DNA of 7,796 nucleotides from 66-474 sp035547895 (GTDB taxonomy: Bacteria; Pseudomonadota; Gammaproteobacteria; Xanthomonadales; Rhodanobacteraceae). The stretch spans positions 1-7,796 of the forward strand of contig DASZTT010000134.1 in assembly GCA_035547895.1 (NCBI GenBank), written 5' to 3'. The notes beneath the pieces were generated by a model that ran no database searches, was not told where the DNA came from, and saw only the letters and a program-made list of their open reading frames with translations. Below, piece after piece: positions 1 through 5,674 of this stretch (its first letter is position 1; every line of letters starts with the position of its first letter). The translations under genes were made by a program, and so were the position numbers.

Positions 1-396
1 GTGAAAAAGCTCGGACGCGGCGATCTTGCCGGCAAGACGGGCACCTCCAACGATTATCGCGACGGCTGGTTCAACGGTTTCAACAGCGATCTTGTCGCCA
101 CGGTCTGGGTGGGTTTCGATGATTTCAAATCGCTCGGACACAAGGAGTTCGGCGCGCAAACCGCGCTGCCGATCTGGATGGCGTTCATGGGCCCCGCGTT
201 GCAAGGCAAACCGGAAGCCGCGCTGTCCATGCCGCCGGGCATCGTCACCGCGACGATCGATCGCACCACCGGGTTGCCGGCACCGCCAGGCGACAGCAAC
301 ACGATGAGCGAGATATTCAAGATCGAGGACCTGGACCGGCTGCGCGAACAAGCCAAGCAGCAGCAGAACCAAGCGCCGGCTTACGATATTTTCTAG
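1..396 (+). CDS. mrcA: Penicillin-binding protein 1A, C-terminal fragment (5' end outside window)
   Basis: This is the last 131 codons of a class A penicillin-binding protein, the bifunctional inner-membrane enzyme that polymerises glycan strands and cross-links stem peptides in the periplasm. Residues 12-15 of the visible part are K-T-G-T, the third conserved motif of the transpeptidase active site. It sits in the context DLAGKTGTSNDYRDGWFNGF, which is typical of PBP1A (many homologues read KTGTTND.RDAWF.G). The AT-V-W-V-G-F-D sequence that follows is the next beta-strand of the transpeptidase domain. The tail is Gln-rich and ends in AYDIF. The GTG at position 1 is an internal codon, not a start: the transglycosylase domain, the membrane anchor and the SxxK and SxN motifs must lie upstream. 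The stop is TAG at 394-396. The frame is intact in the visible part. PBP1A is preferred over PBP1B because of the local motif context; this is family knowledge, not a search result. Confidence 0.92.
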   Translation: MKKLGRGDLAGKTGTSNDYRDGWFNGFNSDLVATVWVGFDDFKSLGHKEFGAQTALPIWMAFMGPALQGKPEAALSMPPGIVTATIDRTTGLPAPPGDSNTMSEIFKIEDLDRLREQAKQQQNQAPAYDIF

Positions 397-408
397 TGCG
401 AGCGTTCC

Positions 409-434
409 TGACCGCTCCTTCGCTGGAGCGGTCA
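409..434 (+). terminator. Stem-loop 12 nt after the mrcA stop, possible terminator without T-tract
   Basis: A perfect 10-bp stem, TGACCGCTCC (409-418) paired with GGAGCGGTCA (425-434), closes a 6-nt loop (TTCGCT). Its position just after the mrcA stop suggests 3'-end formation or protection of the mRNA end. No run of T follows on either strand, so it is not a canonical intrinsic terminator. Confidence 0.4.
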
Positions 435-446
435 AGCGCCGCGGTT

Positions 447-470
447 GTTCGACATCCGGATGTCCCGAAC
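447..470. repeat. 14-bp perfect palindrome with flanking GTTC/GAAC arms
   Basis: GACATCCGGATGTC at 451-464 is a perfect palindrome. It is flanked by GTTC (447-450) and GAAC (467-470), which also pair if a CC bulge is allowed at 465-466. It lies in the non-coding stretch 397-631 between mrcA and the unknown gene. It could be an operator, a cruciform or RNA hairpin, or a copy of an interspersed palindromic repeat; the sequence alone does not decide. The rest of 397-631 holds a hairpin at 409-434, a small CCAGG/CCTGG inverted repeat at 494-513 and the terminator-like structure at 563-593. I see no convincing gene in it. Confidence 0.5.
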
Positions 471-562
471 GGCCATGCAGCCGCCATTCATGCCCAGGAG
501 CTCCGCGGCCTGGCGTTTGCCGAGCCGCTCCGTCCCGAAGTATTCCTCATCTCTCTGCGTGT

Positions 563-593
563 CGAGCACCTTTGCTTTTTGTGCTCGCTTTTT
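563..593 (+). terminator. Intrinsic-terminator-like hairpin upstream of the unknown gene
   Basis: CGAGCAC (563-569) and GTGCTCG (581-587) form a 7-bp stem with an 11-nt T-rich loop, followed by C and five T (589-593). On the plus strand this is a plausible Rho-independent terminator for mrcA. The minus strand has no T-tract after the stem. GTGTCG (559-564) and CGACAC (595-600) can form a competing outer stem that would consume part of the terminator stem, so an attenuator-like switch is conceivable. Confidence 0.5.
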
Positions 594-631
594 GCGACAC
601 TGGCTCCGACGCGGCTGAAGGGCACAGCAAC

Positions 632-1270
632 ATGCAAAAGACCGCTGGCTACCACCGTATCCATGCCGAAGGCCGTGCCCACCAGTTGCGTCGCCGCGTT
701 GCCCTCGAGGCCGCGCGTCTGATCAGCGAGCACGGCATCCGCGATTTCCAGCTGGCCAAGCGCAAAGCGGCGCGCCATGTCGGCGTCGACGAAGACAGTT
801 ACCTGCCACGCAACCGTGAAATCGAGGAAGCATTGCGCGAGCACCAGCGCCTGTTCCGCGCCGAAGAACAGACACAGGCACTGCGCACGCGCCGCGAAGC
901 TGCGCGCGGAGTGATGCGTTTCCTGGAAACCTTCGAGCCGCGGCTGGTCGGCCCGGTGCTCAACGGCACAGCCGACACCCACTCGCCGGTGAACCTGCAC
1001 GTGTTCGACGACTCACCCGAAAGCGTGGCGACCCACCTGCTGGACCACGGCATCGCCTTCGAGACGCGCGCGCATACGTTCCGCATGGATCGCCAGCACA
1101 ACGCGGAATTCCCGGCATTTCTTTTCGACGCCGACGGCGTGGCGGTGGATGTCACCGTGTTTCCGCGCGATGCACTGCGGCAGGCACCGCTCGACCGCAC
1201 CGACGAACGCCCGCAGCAGCGGGCGTCGTTGGCGGCGCTGGAAGAGTTGCTCGCCGGAACCGCCGGGTAA
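632..1270 (+). CDS. Conserved-type hypothetical protein, possibly a degenerate nucleotidyltransferase-fold protein
   Basis: This encodes 212 aa of unknown function. Residues 14-80 are predicted to be mainly helical and highly charged (RRRVALEAARL, then NREIEEALREHQRLF). Residues 111-126 (NGTADTHSPVNLHVFD) resemble the hG[G/S]...DhD strand-turn of the nucleotidyltransferase superfamily, but the two usual carboxylates would be N121 and H123. D173 (VDVTV) could match the third acidic position. If this reading is right, the protein is probably catalytically inactive or altered; it is inference. There is no signal peptide, membrane segment or Cys. I chose ATG 632 because GAAGGG (617-622) sits 9 nt upstream. 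In-frame TTG 572 and GTG 581 would begin inside the terminator-like hairpin and lack a Shine-Dalgarno. The stop is TAA 1268-1270, 2 nt from the convergent gltA stop. Codon use is GC-rich like its neighbours, so there is no sign of recent transfer. Confidence 0.78.
   Translation: MQKTAGYHRIHAEGRAHQLRRRVALEAARLISEHGIRDFQLAKRKAARHVGVDEDSYLPRNREIEEALREHQRLFRAEEQTQALRTRREAARGVMRFLETFEPRLVGPVLNGTADTHSPVNLHVFDDSPESVATHLLDHGIAFETRAHTFRMDRQHNAEFPAFLFDADGVAVDVTVFPRDALRQAPLDRTDERPQQRASLAALEELLAGTAG
1203..1229. other. Strong hairpin in the convergent 3' end of gltA and the unknown gene
   Basis: CGCCCGC (1208-1214) and GCGGGCG (1219-1225) form a 7-bp stem with loop AGCA. It extends by ACGA (1203-1206)/TCGT (1226-1229) across a one-base bulge at 1207. 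It lies inside the coding sequence of the unknown gene and 44-70 nt past the gltA stop on the minus strand. gltA has no room for a terminator before the opposing gene, so this is the nearest candidate for a gltA transcript end. Without a T-tract it may only reflect codon composition. Confidence 0.3.
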
Positions 1271-1272
1271 CC

Positions 1273-2559
1273 TCAGCGCTTGTCGAGCGCCACGTACTCG
1301 CGCGGCGTTGCACCGACATACACCTGGCGCGGACGGCCAATGCGGCCACCGGGCATTTCGTGCTGTTCGATCCAGTGCGAGATCCAGCCCGCCGTGCGCG
1401 CGATCGCGAACATCACGGTGAACATCTCGGTGGGAATCTTCAGCGCCTTGTAGATGATGCCGGAATAGAAATCGACGTTCGGATACAGCTTGTGCTCGAT
1501 GAAGTAGTCGTCCTTCAGCGCGACTTCCTCGAGCTTCATCGCGATGTCCAGCAGCGGATCGTTGACGCCGAGCTTGTCCAGCACCTCGTGGCAGGTCGCG
1601 CGGATGATCTTGGCGCGCGGATCGAAATTCTTGTAGACGCGGTGACCGAAGCCCATCAGGCGGAAGCCGGAATTCTTGTCCTTGGCTCGCTCGACGGCTT
1701 TGTCGACGTTCTTCGCATCGCCGATTTCGGTGAGCATCTTCAGCACCGCCTCGTTGGCGCCGCCGTGCGCCGGACCCCACAGCGCGGCGATGCCGGCCGC
1801 GACCGACGCGTACGGATTGGCGCCGGTGGAACCCACCAGGCGCACCGTCGACGTGCTGGCGTTCTGCTCGTGGTCCGCGTGCAGGATGAAGAGCAGATCC
1901 AGGGCCTTGGCCGCCACCGGATTCATCTTCAACGGCTCGCTGGGCACCTCGAACATCATGTGCAGGAACCGATCGACGTATTCGAGGTTGTTGCGCGGAT
2001 AGCGGATCGGCCAGCCGATGGAATAGCGGTACGCGGCGGCGGCCAGTGTCGGCATCTTGGCGATCAGCCGGATCGCGGCCAGCTTGCGCTGCGCGGGATC
2101 GCCATTGTCGGTGGTGTCATGATAGAACGCCGACAACGAGGCGACGGATGCGCACAACATCGCCATCGGGTGCGCGTCGTAATGGAACCCATGCAGGAAG
2201 TTCTTGACCGACTCGTGCATCATCGTGTGATGCGTCACCTGGTCTTCGAACGCGTGCATCTGCTCCGCGTTCGGCAGTTCGCCTTCCAGCAACAGATAAG
2301 CCACTTCCAGGAAACGGGATCGTTCGGCGAGCTGTTCGATCGGGTAGCCGCGATACAGCAACACACCCTTTTCCCCGTCGATGAAGGTGATGGCGCTCTT
2401 GCACGCGGCGGTGGCGGCATAGCCAGGGTCGAAGGTGAAATGCCCGGTTTCCTTGTAAAGCGGCGCAATGTCGATGCAACTCGGCCCTTGGCTGCCCTCC
2501 ACCAGCGGCAAGGATACGGAATGGTCGGGGGTGGTCAGGGTGACGTTGCTGTTGGACAC
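1273..2559 (-). CDS. gltA: Citrate synthase (type II)
   Basis: This cytoplasmic enzyme condenses acetyl-CoA with oxaloacetate to give citrate and CoA, the entry step of the TCA cycle. The product is 428 aa, against 427 aa for E. coli GltA, and aligns with it without visible gaps in the core (offset +1). The catalytic residues are present: H265 (WGPAHGGANEA), H306 (GFGHRVYKNFDPRA) and D363 (NVDFYSGI). The citrate synthase block LHADHEQNASTSTVR is at 226-240. Of the E. coli allosteric NADH-site residues, H110, T111, Y145, R163 and K167 have counterparts (H111, T112, Y146, R164, K168). R109 is replaced by H110 and the reactive C206 by S207. The start is GTG 2559 (VSNSNVTL), chosen because AAGGAG precedes it by 6 nt; an in-frame TTG at 2604 has no Shine-Dalgarno and lies near the predicted transcript start. 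The gene appears monocistronic, with its own promoter region upstream. Confidence 0.97.
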   Translation of the reverse strand: MSNSNVTLTTPDHSVSLPLVEGSQGPSCIDIAPLYKETGHFTFDPGYAATAACKSAITFIDGEKGVLLYRGYPIEQLAERSRFLEVAYLLLEGELPNAEQMHAFEDQVTHHTMMHESVKNFLHGFHYDAHPMAMLCASVASLSAFYHDTTDNGDPAQRKLAAIRLIAKMPTLAAAAYRYSIGWPIRYPRNNLEYVDRFLHMMFEVPSEPLKMNPVAAKALDLLFILHADHEQNASTSTVRLVGSTGANPYASVAAGIAALWGPAHGGANEAVLKMLTEIGDAKNVDKAVERAKDKNSGFRLMGFGHRVYKNFDPRAKIIRATCHEVLDKLGVNDPLLDIAMKLEEVALKDDYFIEHKLYPNVDFYSGIIYKALKIPTEMFTVMFAIARTAGWISHWIEQHEMPGGRIGRPRQVYVGATPREYVALDKR

Positions 2560-2565
2560 TGGGGA

Positions 2566-2571
2566 CTCCTT
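2566..2571 (-). promoter_or_regulatory. Ribosome binding site fixing the gltA GTG start
   Basis: On the minus strand AAGGAG lies 6 nt before the GTG at 2559-2557. It is a near-perfect Shine-Dalgarno and it decides the start in favour of this GTG over the in-frame TTG at 2604. Confidence 0.85.
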
Positions 2572-2600
2572 GGAAGCACGTGCTGCACGCACGTTTTCGT

Positions 2601-2625
2601 TCAATTGAATCGATCAATTATCGCA
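2601..2625 (-). promoter_or_regulatory. Putative gltA promoter (extended -10) with overlapping palindromes
   Basis: On the minus strand TGC-GATAAT (2625-2617) fits an extended -10 element (TGn followed by 5 of 6 TATAAT matches). No good -35 is visible at 16-18 nt, which is usual for extended -10 promoters. Transcription would start near 2610, leaving a leader of about 50 nt. The inverted repeat AATTGA-n5-TCAATT (2603-2619) and the palindrome TCAATTGA (2601-2608) overlap the -10 and predicted start, a position where a repressor could act. The spacing does not fit an FNR box. Confidence 0.42.
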
Positions 2626-2671
2626 CGATACGGAGGCGTACGCAGGCATGACGATCGGCACGCAGCAACGA

Positions 2672-2705
2672 AAACGCCTTCCCGGCTTGCGCGTGGAAGG
2701 CGTTT
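2672..2705 (-). terminator. Rho-independent terminator of rpmE2
   Basis: An 11-bp perfect stem, AAACGCCTTCC (2672-2682) with GGAAGGCGTTT (2695-2705), closes a 12-nt loop. On the minus strand it is preceded by an A-rich stretch and the stem runs into TTTTCGTT, so it fits an intrinsic terminator for the leftward rpmE2 transcript, 72 nt after the stop codon. It also separates rpmE2 from gltA. On the plus strand it is followed by TTTGATTT, but no plus-strand gene needs it. Confidence 0.8.
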
Positions 2706-2725
2706 GATTTCGAAAAGCTGCTGGA

Positions 2726-2760
2726 TCCCGTGTCATCGGCCATCGATGGCCTGCACGGGA
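2726..2760 (-). other. Two-part stem-loop in the rpmE2 3' UTR
   Basis: The outer stem TCCCGTG (2726-2732)/CACGGGA (2754-2760) encloses a 14-bp perfect palindrome, GGCCATCGATGGCC (2738-2751), which can fold as a 5-bp stem with loop TCGA. An asymmetric internal loop (5 and 2 nt) separates the two. It lies between the rpmE2 stop and the terminator. A third small hairpin, GAGTTC (2762-2767)/GAACTC (2773-2778), overlaps the rpmE2 stop codon. Possible roles are mRNA stability or a protein-binding site; none is demonstrated. Confidence 0.45.
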
Positions 2761-2776
2761 CGAGTTCGTGCTGAAC

Positions 2777-3022
2777 TCACTTGCCGGCGTAGCGCTTCTT
2801 GAACTTGTCGATGCGGCCGCCCGCGTCCATCACCTTCTGCTTGCCGGTGTAGAACGGATGCGAAGCCGACGAGATGTCGACCTTGATCACGGGGTATTCG
2901 TTGCCGTCTTCCCACTTGATGGTTTCGTCGCTCGTCATCGTCGAACGCGTGAGGAACGCGAAATCGGATGCGGCGTCCTGGAAGACCACCGGGTGGTAAT
3001 CGGGGTGGATGTCGGCTTTCAT
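2777..3022 (-). CDS. rpmE2: Ribosomal protein L31, type B (zinc-independent)
   Basis: This encodes 81 aa, the usual length of bacterial L31 type B, a protein of the large ribosomal subunit. The N-terminus MKADIHPDYHPVVFQD and the block SSASHPFYTGKQK (51-63) are hallmarks of the family. The protein contains no Cys at all, so the zinc-binding cysteines of type A L31 are absent; this is the paralogue class that in other bacteria replaces L31 under zinc limitation. ATG 3022 is the natural start because homologues begin here; the Shine-Dalgarno is weak (AGGCGA, about 6 nt away). The gene follows recG after 76 nt and ends in a strong terminator. I see no recognisable Zur operator upstream. In this lineage it may be the only L31 gene, which cannot be judged from this window. 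Confidence 0.95.
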   Translation of the reverse strand: MKADIHPDYHPVVFQDAASDFAFLTRSTMTSDETIKWEDGNEYPVIKVDISSASHPFYTGKQKVMDAGGRIDKFKKRYAGK

Positions 3023-3062
3023 GGGTGTTCGCCTGGGTTGGATTGCTGCGGGCAAGGGCGGA

Positions 3063-3092
3063 ATTGTAACCCGGGCCGGCCCGCGCGAGCAA
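3063..3092 (-). promoter_or_regulatory. Putative rpmE2 promoter
   Basis: On the minus strand TACAAT (3068-3063, 5 of 6 matches to TATAAT) is preceded at 18 nt by TTGCTC (3092-3087, 3 of 6 matches). Transcription would start about 35 nt before the ATG. The spacer contains a perfect 12-bp palindrome, CGGGCCGGCCCG (3072-3083). The gap between recG and rpmE2 holds no intrinsic terminator, so read-through from recG is also possible. Confidence 0.35.
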
Positions 3093-3098
3093 GCCGCG

Positions 3099-5204
3099 TC
3101 AAGCCTCGGCAAACCGCGCCGCCGCGCCGATCCAGCGCTCCACCAGCCGTCCCGCCAGGGCCGGATGGCCGCGCAGCATCGCCGTCCCGACCCGTTGCAC
3201 GGCCGGCATCAAGGACGCATCCCGCACGATGTCGGCCACCCGGAAGCCCATCTCGCCGGTCTGGCGCGTGCCCAGCAACTCGCCCGGCCCGCGCAGGTGC
3301 AGGTCTTTTTCCGCGATCACGAAACCGTCATTGGTTTCGCGCAGGGTCTCCAGGCGCTGTTTCGCCAGCCCGGACAGCGGTGGCTGGTACAACAGCACGC
3401 AGGTGGAGGCGACGCTGCCGCGGCCGACCCGCCCGCGCAACTGGTGCAGTTGCGCAAGACCCAGCCGTTCCGCGTTTTCGATCACCATCAGGCTGGCGTT
3501 GGGGACGTCGACACCCACCTCGATGACCGTGGTCGCCACCAGCAGTGCAATCCGGCCTTCCTTGAATGCATCCATCGCCCGCTGTTTGTCGTTCGCTTTC
3601 ATGCGTCCGTGCACCAACCCGACGGTGAACCCGGGCAACGCCGCGCAGAGCTGCGCGTGCGCGACCTCGGCCGCTTGCGCCTGCAATTGGTCGCTGTCCT
3701 CGATCAGCGTGCACACCCAGTACGCCTGCCGCCCCTCCGCGCAGGCTGCGCGGATGCGATCGACGACTTCTTCGCGGCGCGTGTTGGCGATCGCCACCGT
3801 GCGAACCGGCATGCGGCCGGGCGGCAATTCATCCAGCGTGGACACATCGAGGTCGGCGTAAGCACTCATCGCCAGAGTGCGCGGGATCGGCGTCGCGGTC
3901 AGCACCAGCTGGTGCGGCGCTTCGCCGCTCGCCTGGCCCTTGTCGCGCAGGGCCATCCGCTGCTGCACGCCGAAGCGGTGCTGCTCGTCGACGATCGCCA
4001 GCCCCAGGCGCGCGAATTCGACCCCTTCCTGCATCAGCGCGTGGGTGCCGACCACGATCGGGGCGCCCGCCGCGAGTTGCGCCAGCGCCCTGGTGCGCGC
4101 GCGTCCCGCCACCTTGCCTGCAAGCCACACCACTTCGATGCCCAGCGGTTCGAACCATGCCCGGAAACTGCGCAGATGCTGTTCTGCCAGCAGTTCGGTC
4201 GGCGCCATCAACGCGGTTTGCCGGCCATTCGCGATCGCGTGCAGGGCCGCCAGCGCGGCCACGACCGTCTTGCCCGAGCCGACGTCGCCCTGCACCAGCC
4301 TCAGCATCGGAATGTTTTTCCCGAGATCACGTCCGACTTCCTGCGCCACCCGTGCCTGTGCGCGCGTGAGTGCAAAAGGCAACCCTTCCAGAAAGCGTTG
4401 CCGCAATCCTGGATCGGCCGGCAAGGCAGGCGCGCGATGCCGCCGGACGCTGGCCCGCATGCGCTTGAGGCTGATGTGGTGCGCCAGCAACTCTTCAAAC
4501 GCCAGCCGCTGCTGCGCCGGATGCGTGCATGCCAGCAATGCAGCCACGTCGGCATCCGGCACTGGCCGATGCACGCCAAGCAGGGCATCGCGCAATGGCA
4601 TCAAACCCAGGGGCTCCAGCAATTCGGGGGGGATCAGCTCCAGCGCCGCTTCATCGGGCAAGCGCGCCAACGCCTTTTCGATTACGCCGCGCAGGCGTTG
4701 CTGACCCAGTCCTTCGGTGACGGGGTAGATCGGCGTCAGGGTGTCTTCGACCGCCGATTCCCCGTGCAATACGCGGTACTGCGGGTGCACCATTTCCAGG
4801 CCATGCTGGCCATGGCGAACCGCGCCGTAACACCGCAGCCGCACGCCCGGCACGAACTGTTGCGTCTGCTGGCGGCGAAAATGGAAGAAGCGCAACACCA
4901 GCGTATCGCGTGACCCGTCCGCGATCGCCACGCGCAATTGCGGGCGTGGCCGGAATCCCGCCTGCGCCGCCTCGACCACGCCTTCGACCTGCGCCGATTC
5001 GCCGGCAACGAGGTCGCGGATCGGGGTGATGCGCGTGCGGTCCTCGTAACGCAGAGGCAGGTGGAACCAGAGATCCTGCACGCGCTCGATGCCGAGCCTG
5101 TGCAGCGCATCCGCGAGCGCCGGGCCCACTCCCGGCAACGTCGATACCGCCGCGCGGCCGGGATCGCTGCTGGGATGGATGTGTCTATCGGCTGGCGTGG
5201 TCAC
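3099..5204 (-). CDS. recG: ATP-dependent DNA helicase RecG
   Basis: RecG is a superfamily 2 DNA translocase that remodels stalled replication forks and Holliday junctions. The product is 701 aa (E. coli RecG has 693). The N-terminal wedge/OB region (about 60-150) recognises branched DNA and is preceded by LPGVGPALADALHRLGI (23-39), a short HhH-like element. The helicase core shows Walker A GDVGSGKT (306-313), DEQH (406-409), TATPIPRT (436-443) and motif VI QLRGRVGR (588-595). The RecG C-terminal signature LRGPGELLGTRQTG is at 637-650. No motif is broken. GTG 5204 is the only sensible in-frame start: a stop lies at 5234-5232, and no ATG or well-placed Shine-Dalgarno is seen nearby. Translation may therefore be weak or depend on read-through from ridA, whose stop is 47 nt upstream. 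The gene is likely co-transcribed with spoT and ridA. Confidence 0.97.
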   Translation of the reverse strand: MTTPADRHIHPSSDPGRAAVSTLPGVGPALADALHRLGIERVQDLWFHLPLRYEDRTRITPIRDLVAGESAQVEGVVEAAQAGFRPRPQLRVAIADGSRDTLVLRFFHFRRQQTQQFVPGVRLRCYGAVRHGQHGLEMVHPQYRVLHGESAVEDTLTPIYPVTEGLGQQRLRGVIEKALARLPDEAALELIPPELLEPLGLMPLRDALLGVHRPVPDADVAALLACTHPAQQRLAFEELLAHHISLKRMRASVRRHRAPALPADPGLRQRFLEGLPFALTRAQARVAQEVGRDLGKNIPMLRLVQGDVGSGKTVVAALAALHAIANGRQTALMAPTELLAEQHLRSFRAWFEPLGIEVVWLAGKVAGRARTRALAQLAAGAPIVVGTHALMQEGVEFARLGLAIVDEQHRFGVQQRMALRDKGQASGEAPHQLVLTATPIPRTLAMSAYADLDVSTLDELPPGRMPVRTVAIANTRREEVVDRIRAACAEGRQAYWVCTLIEDSDQLQAQAAEVAHAQLCAALPGFTVGLVHGRMKANDKQRAMDAFKEGRIALLVATTVIEVGVDVPNASLMVIENAERLGLAQLHQLRGRVGRGSVASTCVLLYQPPLSGLAKQRLETLRETNDGFVIAEKDLHLRGPGELLGTRQTGEMGFRVADIVRDASLMPAVQRVGTAMLRGHPALAGRLVERWIGAAARFAEA

Positions 5205-5251
5205 CCGCGCAAGGTTAGCCGATGCCGCGCGTCAACGATGCTGTGAAGAAG

Positions 5252-5638
5252 TCAGGCGCCCGTCACCGCAATCACATCGATTTCGACGACCGCACCGCGC
5301 GGCAACGCCGCCACGCCGATCGTGGAACGCGCGGGATACGGCTCGTTGAAATACCTTTTCATGACTTCATTGACGGTACCGAAATTACCGAGGTCGGTCA
5401 TGTAGATCGCAACGCGCACGACGTCATCGAATGACGTGCCGGCCGCCGTGAGCACCGCCTTCAGGTTTTCGAACACCCGCGTCGCCTGCGCTTCGATGCC
5501 ACCGGCCACCATCTCACCGGTGGCGGGATCGAGTGGCGTCTGGCCCGACAGATACAGCGTGTTGCCGCTGCGGACCGCCTGCGAATACGGGCCGATGGCC
5601 CTGGGCGCGGCGTCTGAATGGACGGATTGGCGTGACAT
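5252..5638 (-). CDS. ridA: RidA family reactive intermediate/imine deaminase
   Basis: This encodes 128 aa, the standard size for the YjgF/YER057c/UK114 family. These small trimeric cytosolic enzymes hydrolyse 2-aminoacrylate and related enamine/imine intermediates released by PLP enzymes, such as threonine dehydratase, to 2-keto acids and ammonia. The family block is intact: YPARSTIGVAALPRG from 101, with R104 as the carboxylate-binding arginine (Arg105 in E. coli RidA), Y18 near the N-terminus (IGPYSQAV) and E119 (VVEIDVIAV). This residue set is typical of the true RidA subgroup rather than the Rid1-7 paralogues. ATG 5638 is preceded by GGAG with a 5-nt spacer. The same frame stays open far upstream through spoT, but that is an artefact of GC content. 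The gene lies between spoT and recG, where E. coli carries trmH. Confidence 0.95.
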   Translation of the reverse strand: MSRQSVHSDAAPRAIGPYSQAVRSGNTLYLSGQTPLDPATGEMVAGGIEAQATRVFENLKAVLTAAGTSFDDVVRVAIYMTDLGNFGTVNEVMKRYFNEPYPARSTIGVAALPRGAVVEIDVIAVTGA

Positions 5639-5674
5639 GGCGGCTCCGGGATGGATATCAGGCAAACGCGAAGC

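Noticed and set aside
572..631. TTG/GTG extended start for the unknown gene
   Set aside because: These codons lie inside the terminator-like hairpin and lack a Shine-Dalgarno; ATG 632 is better supported.
396..722. 108-codon plus-strand frame spanning the mrcA downstream region
   Set aside because: It runs through hairpins and into the unknown gene in another frame, its protein is low in recognisable features, and it has no ribosome binding site.
488..1000. 170-codon minus-strand frame opposite the unknown gene
   Set aside because: It is antisense to the more protein-like frame at 632-1270. The plus-strand product has clear secondary structure pattern and a ribosome binding site.
2603..2619. 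FNR or Crp-type operator upstream of gltA
   Set aside because: The half-sites resemble TTGAT/ATCAA, but the total length is 13 rather than 14 bp and one half-site deviates.
1360..2802. 480-codon open frame on the plus strand opposite gltA
   Set aside because: It is a shadow of the citrate synthase gene with biased composition and no domain, and it runs through the gltA promoter and the rpmE2 terminator.
3009..4913. 634-codon open frame on the plus strand opposite recG
   Set aside because: It is antisense to an intact recG, rich in His/Gln/Arg with no recognisable domain, and has no Shine-Dalgarno. Long antisense frames are expected in GC-rich genes that avoid TTA, CTA and TCA codons.
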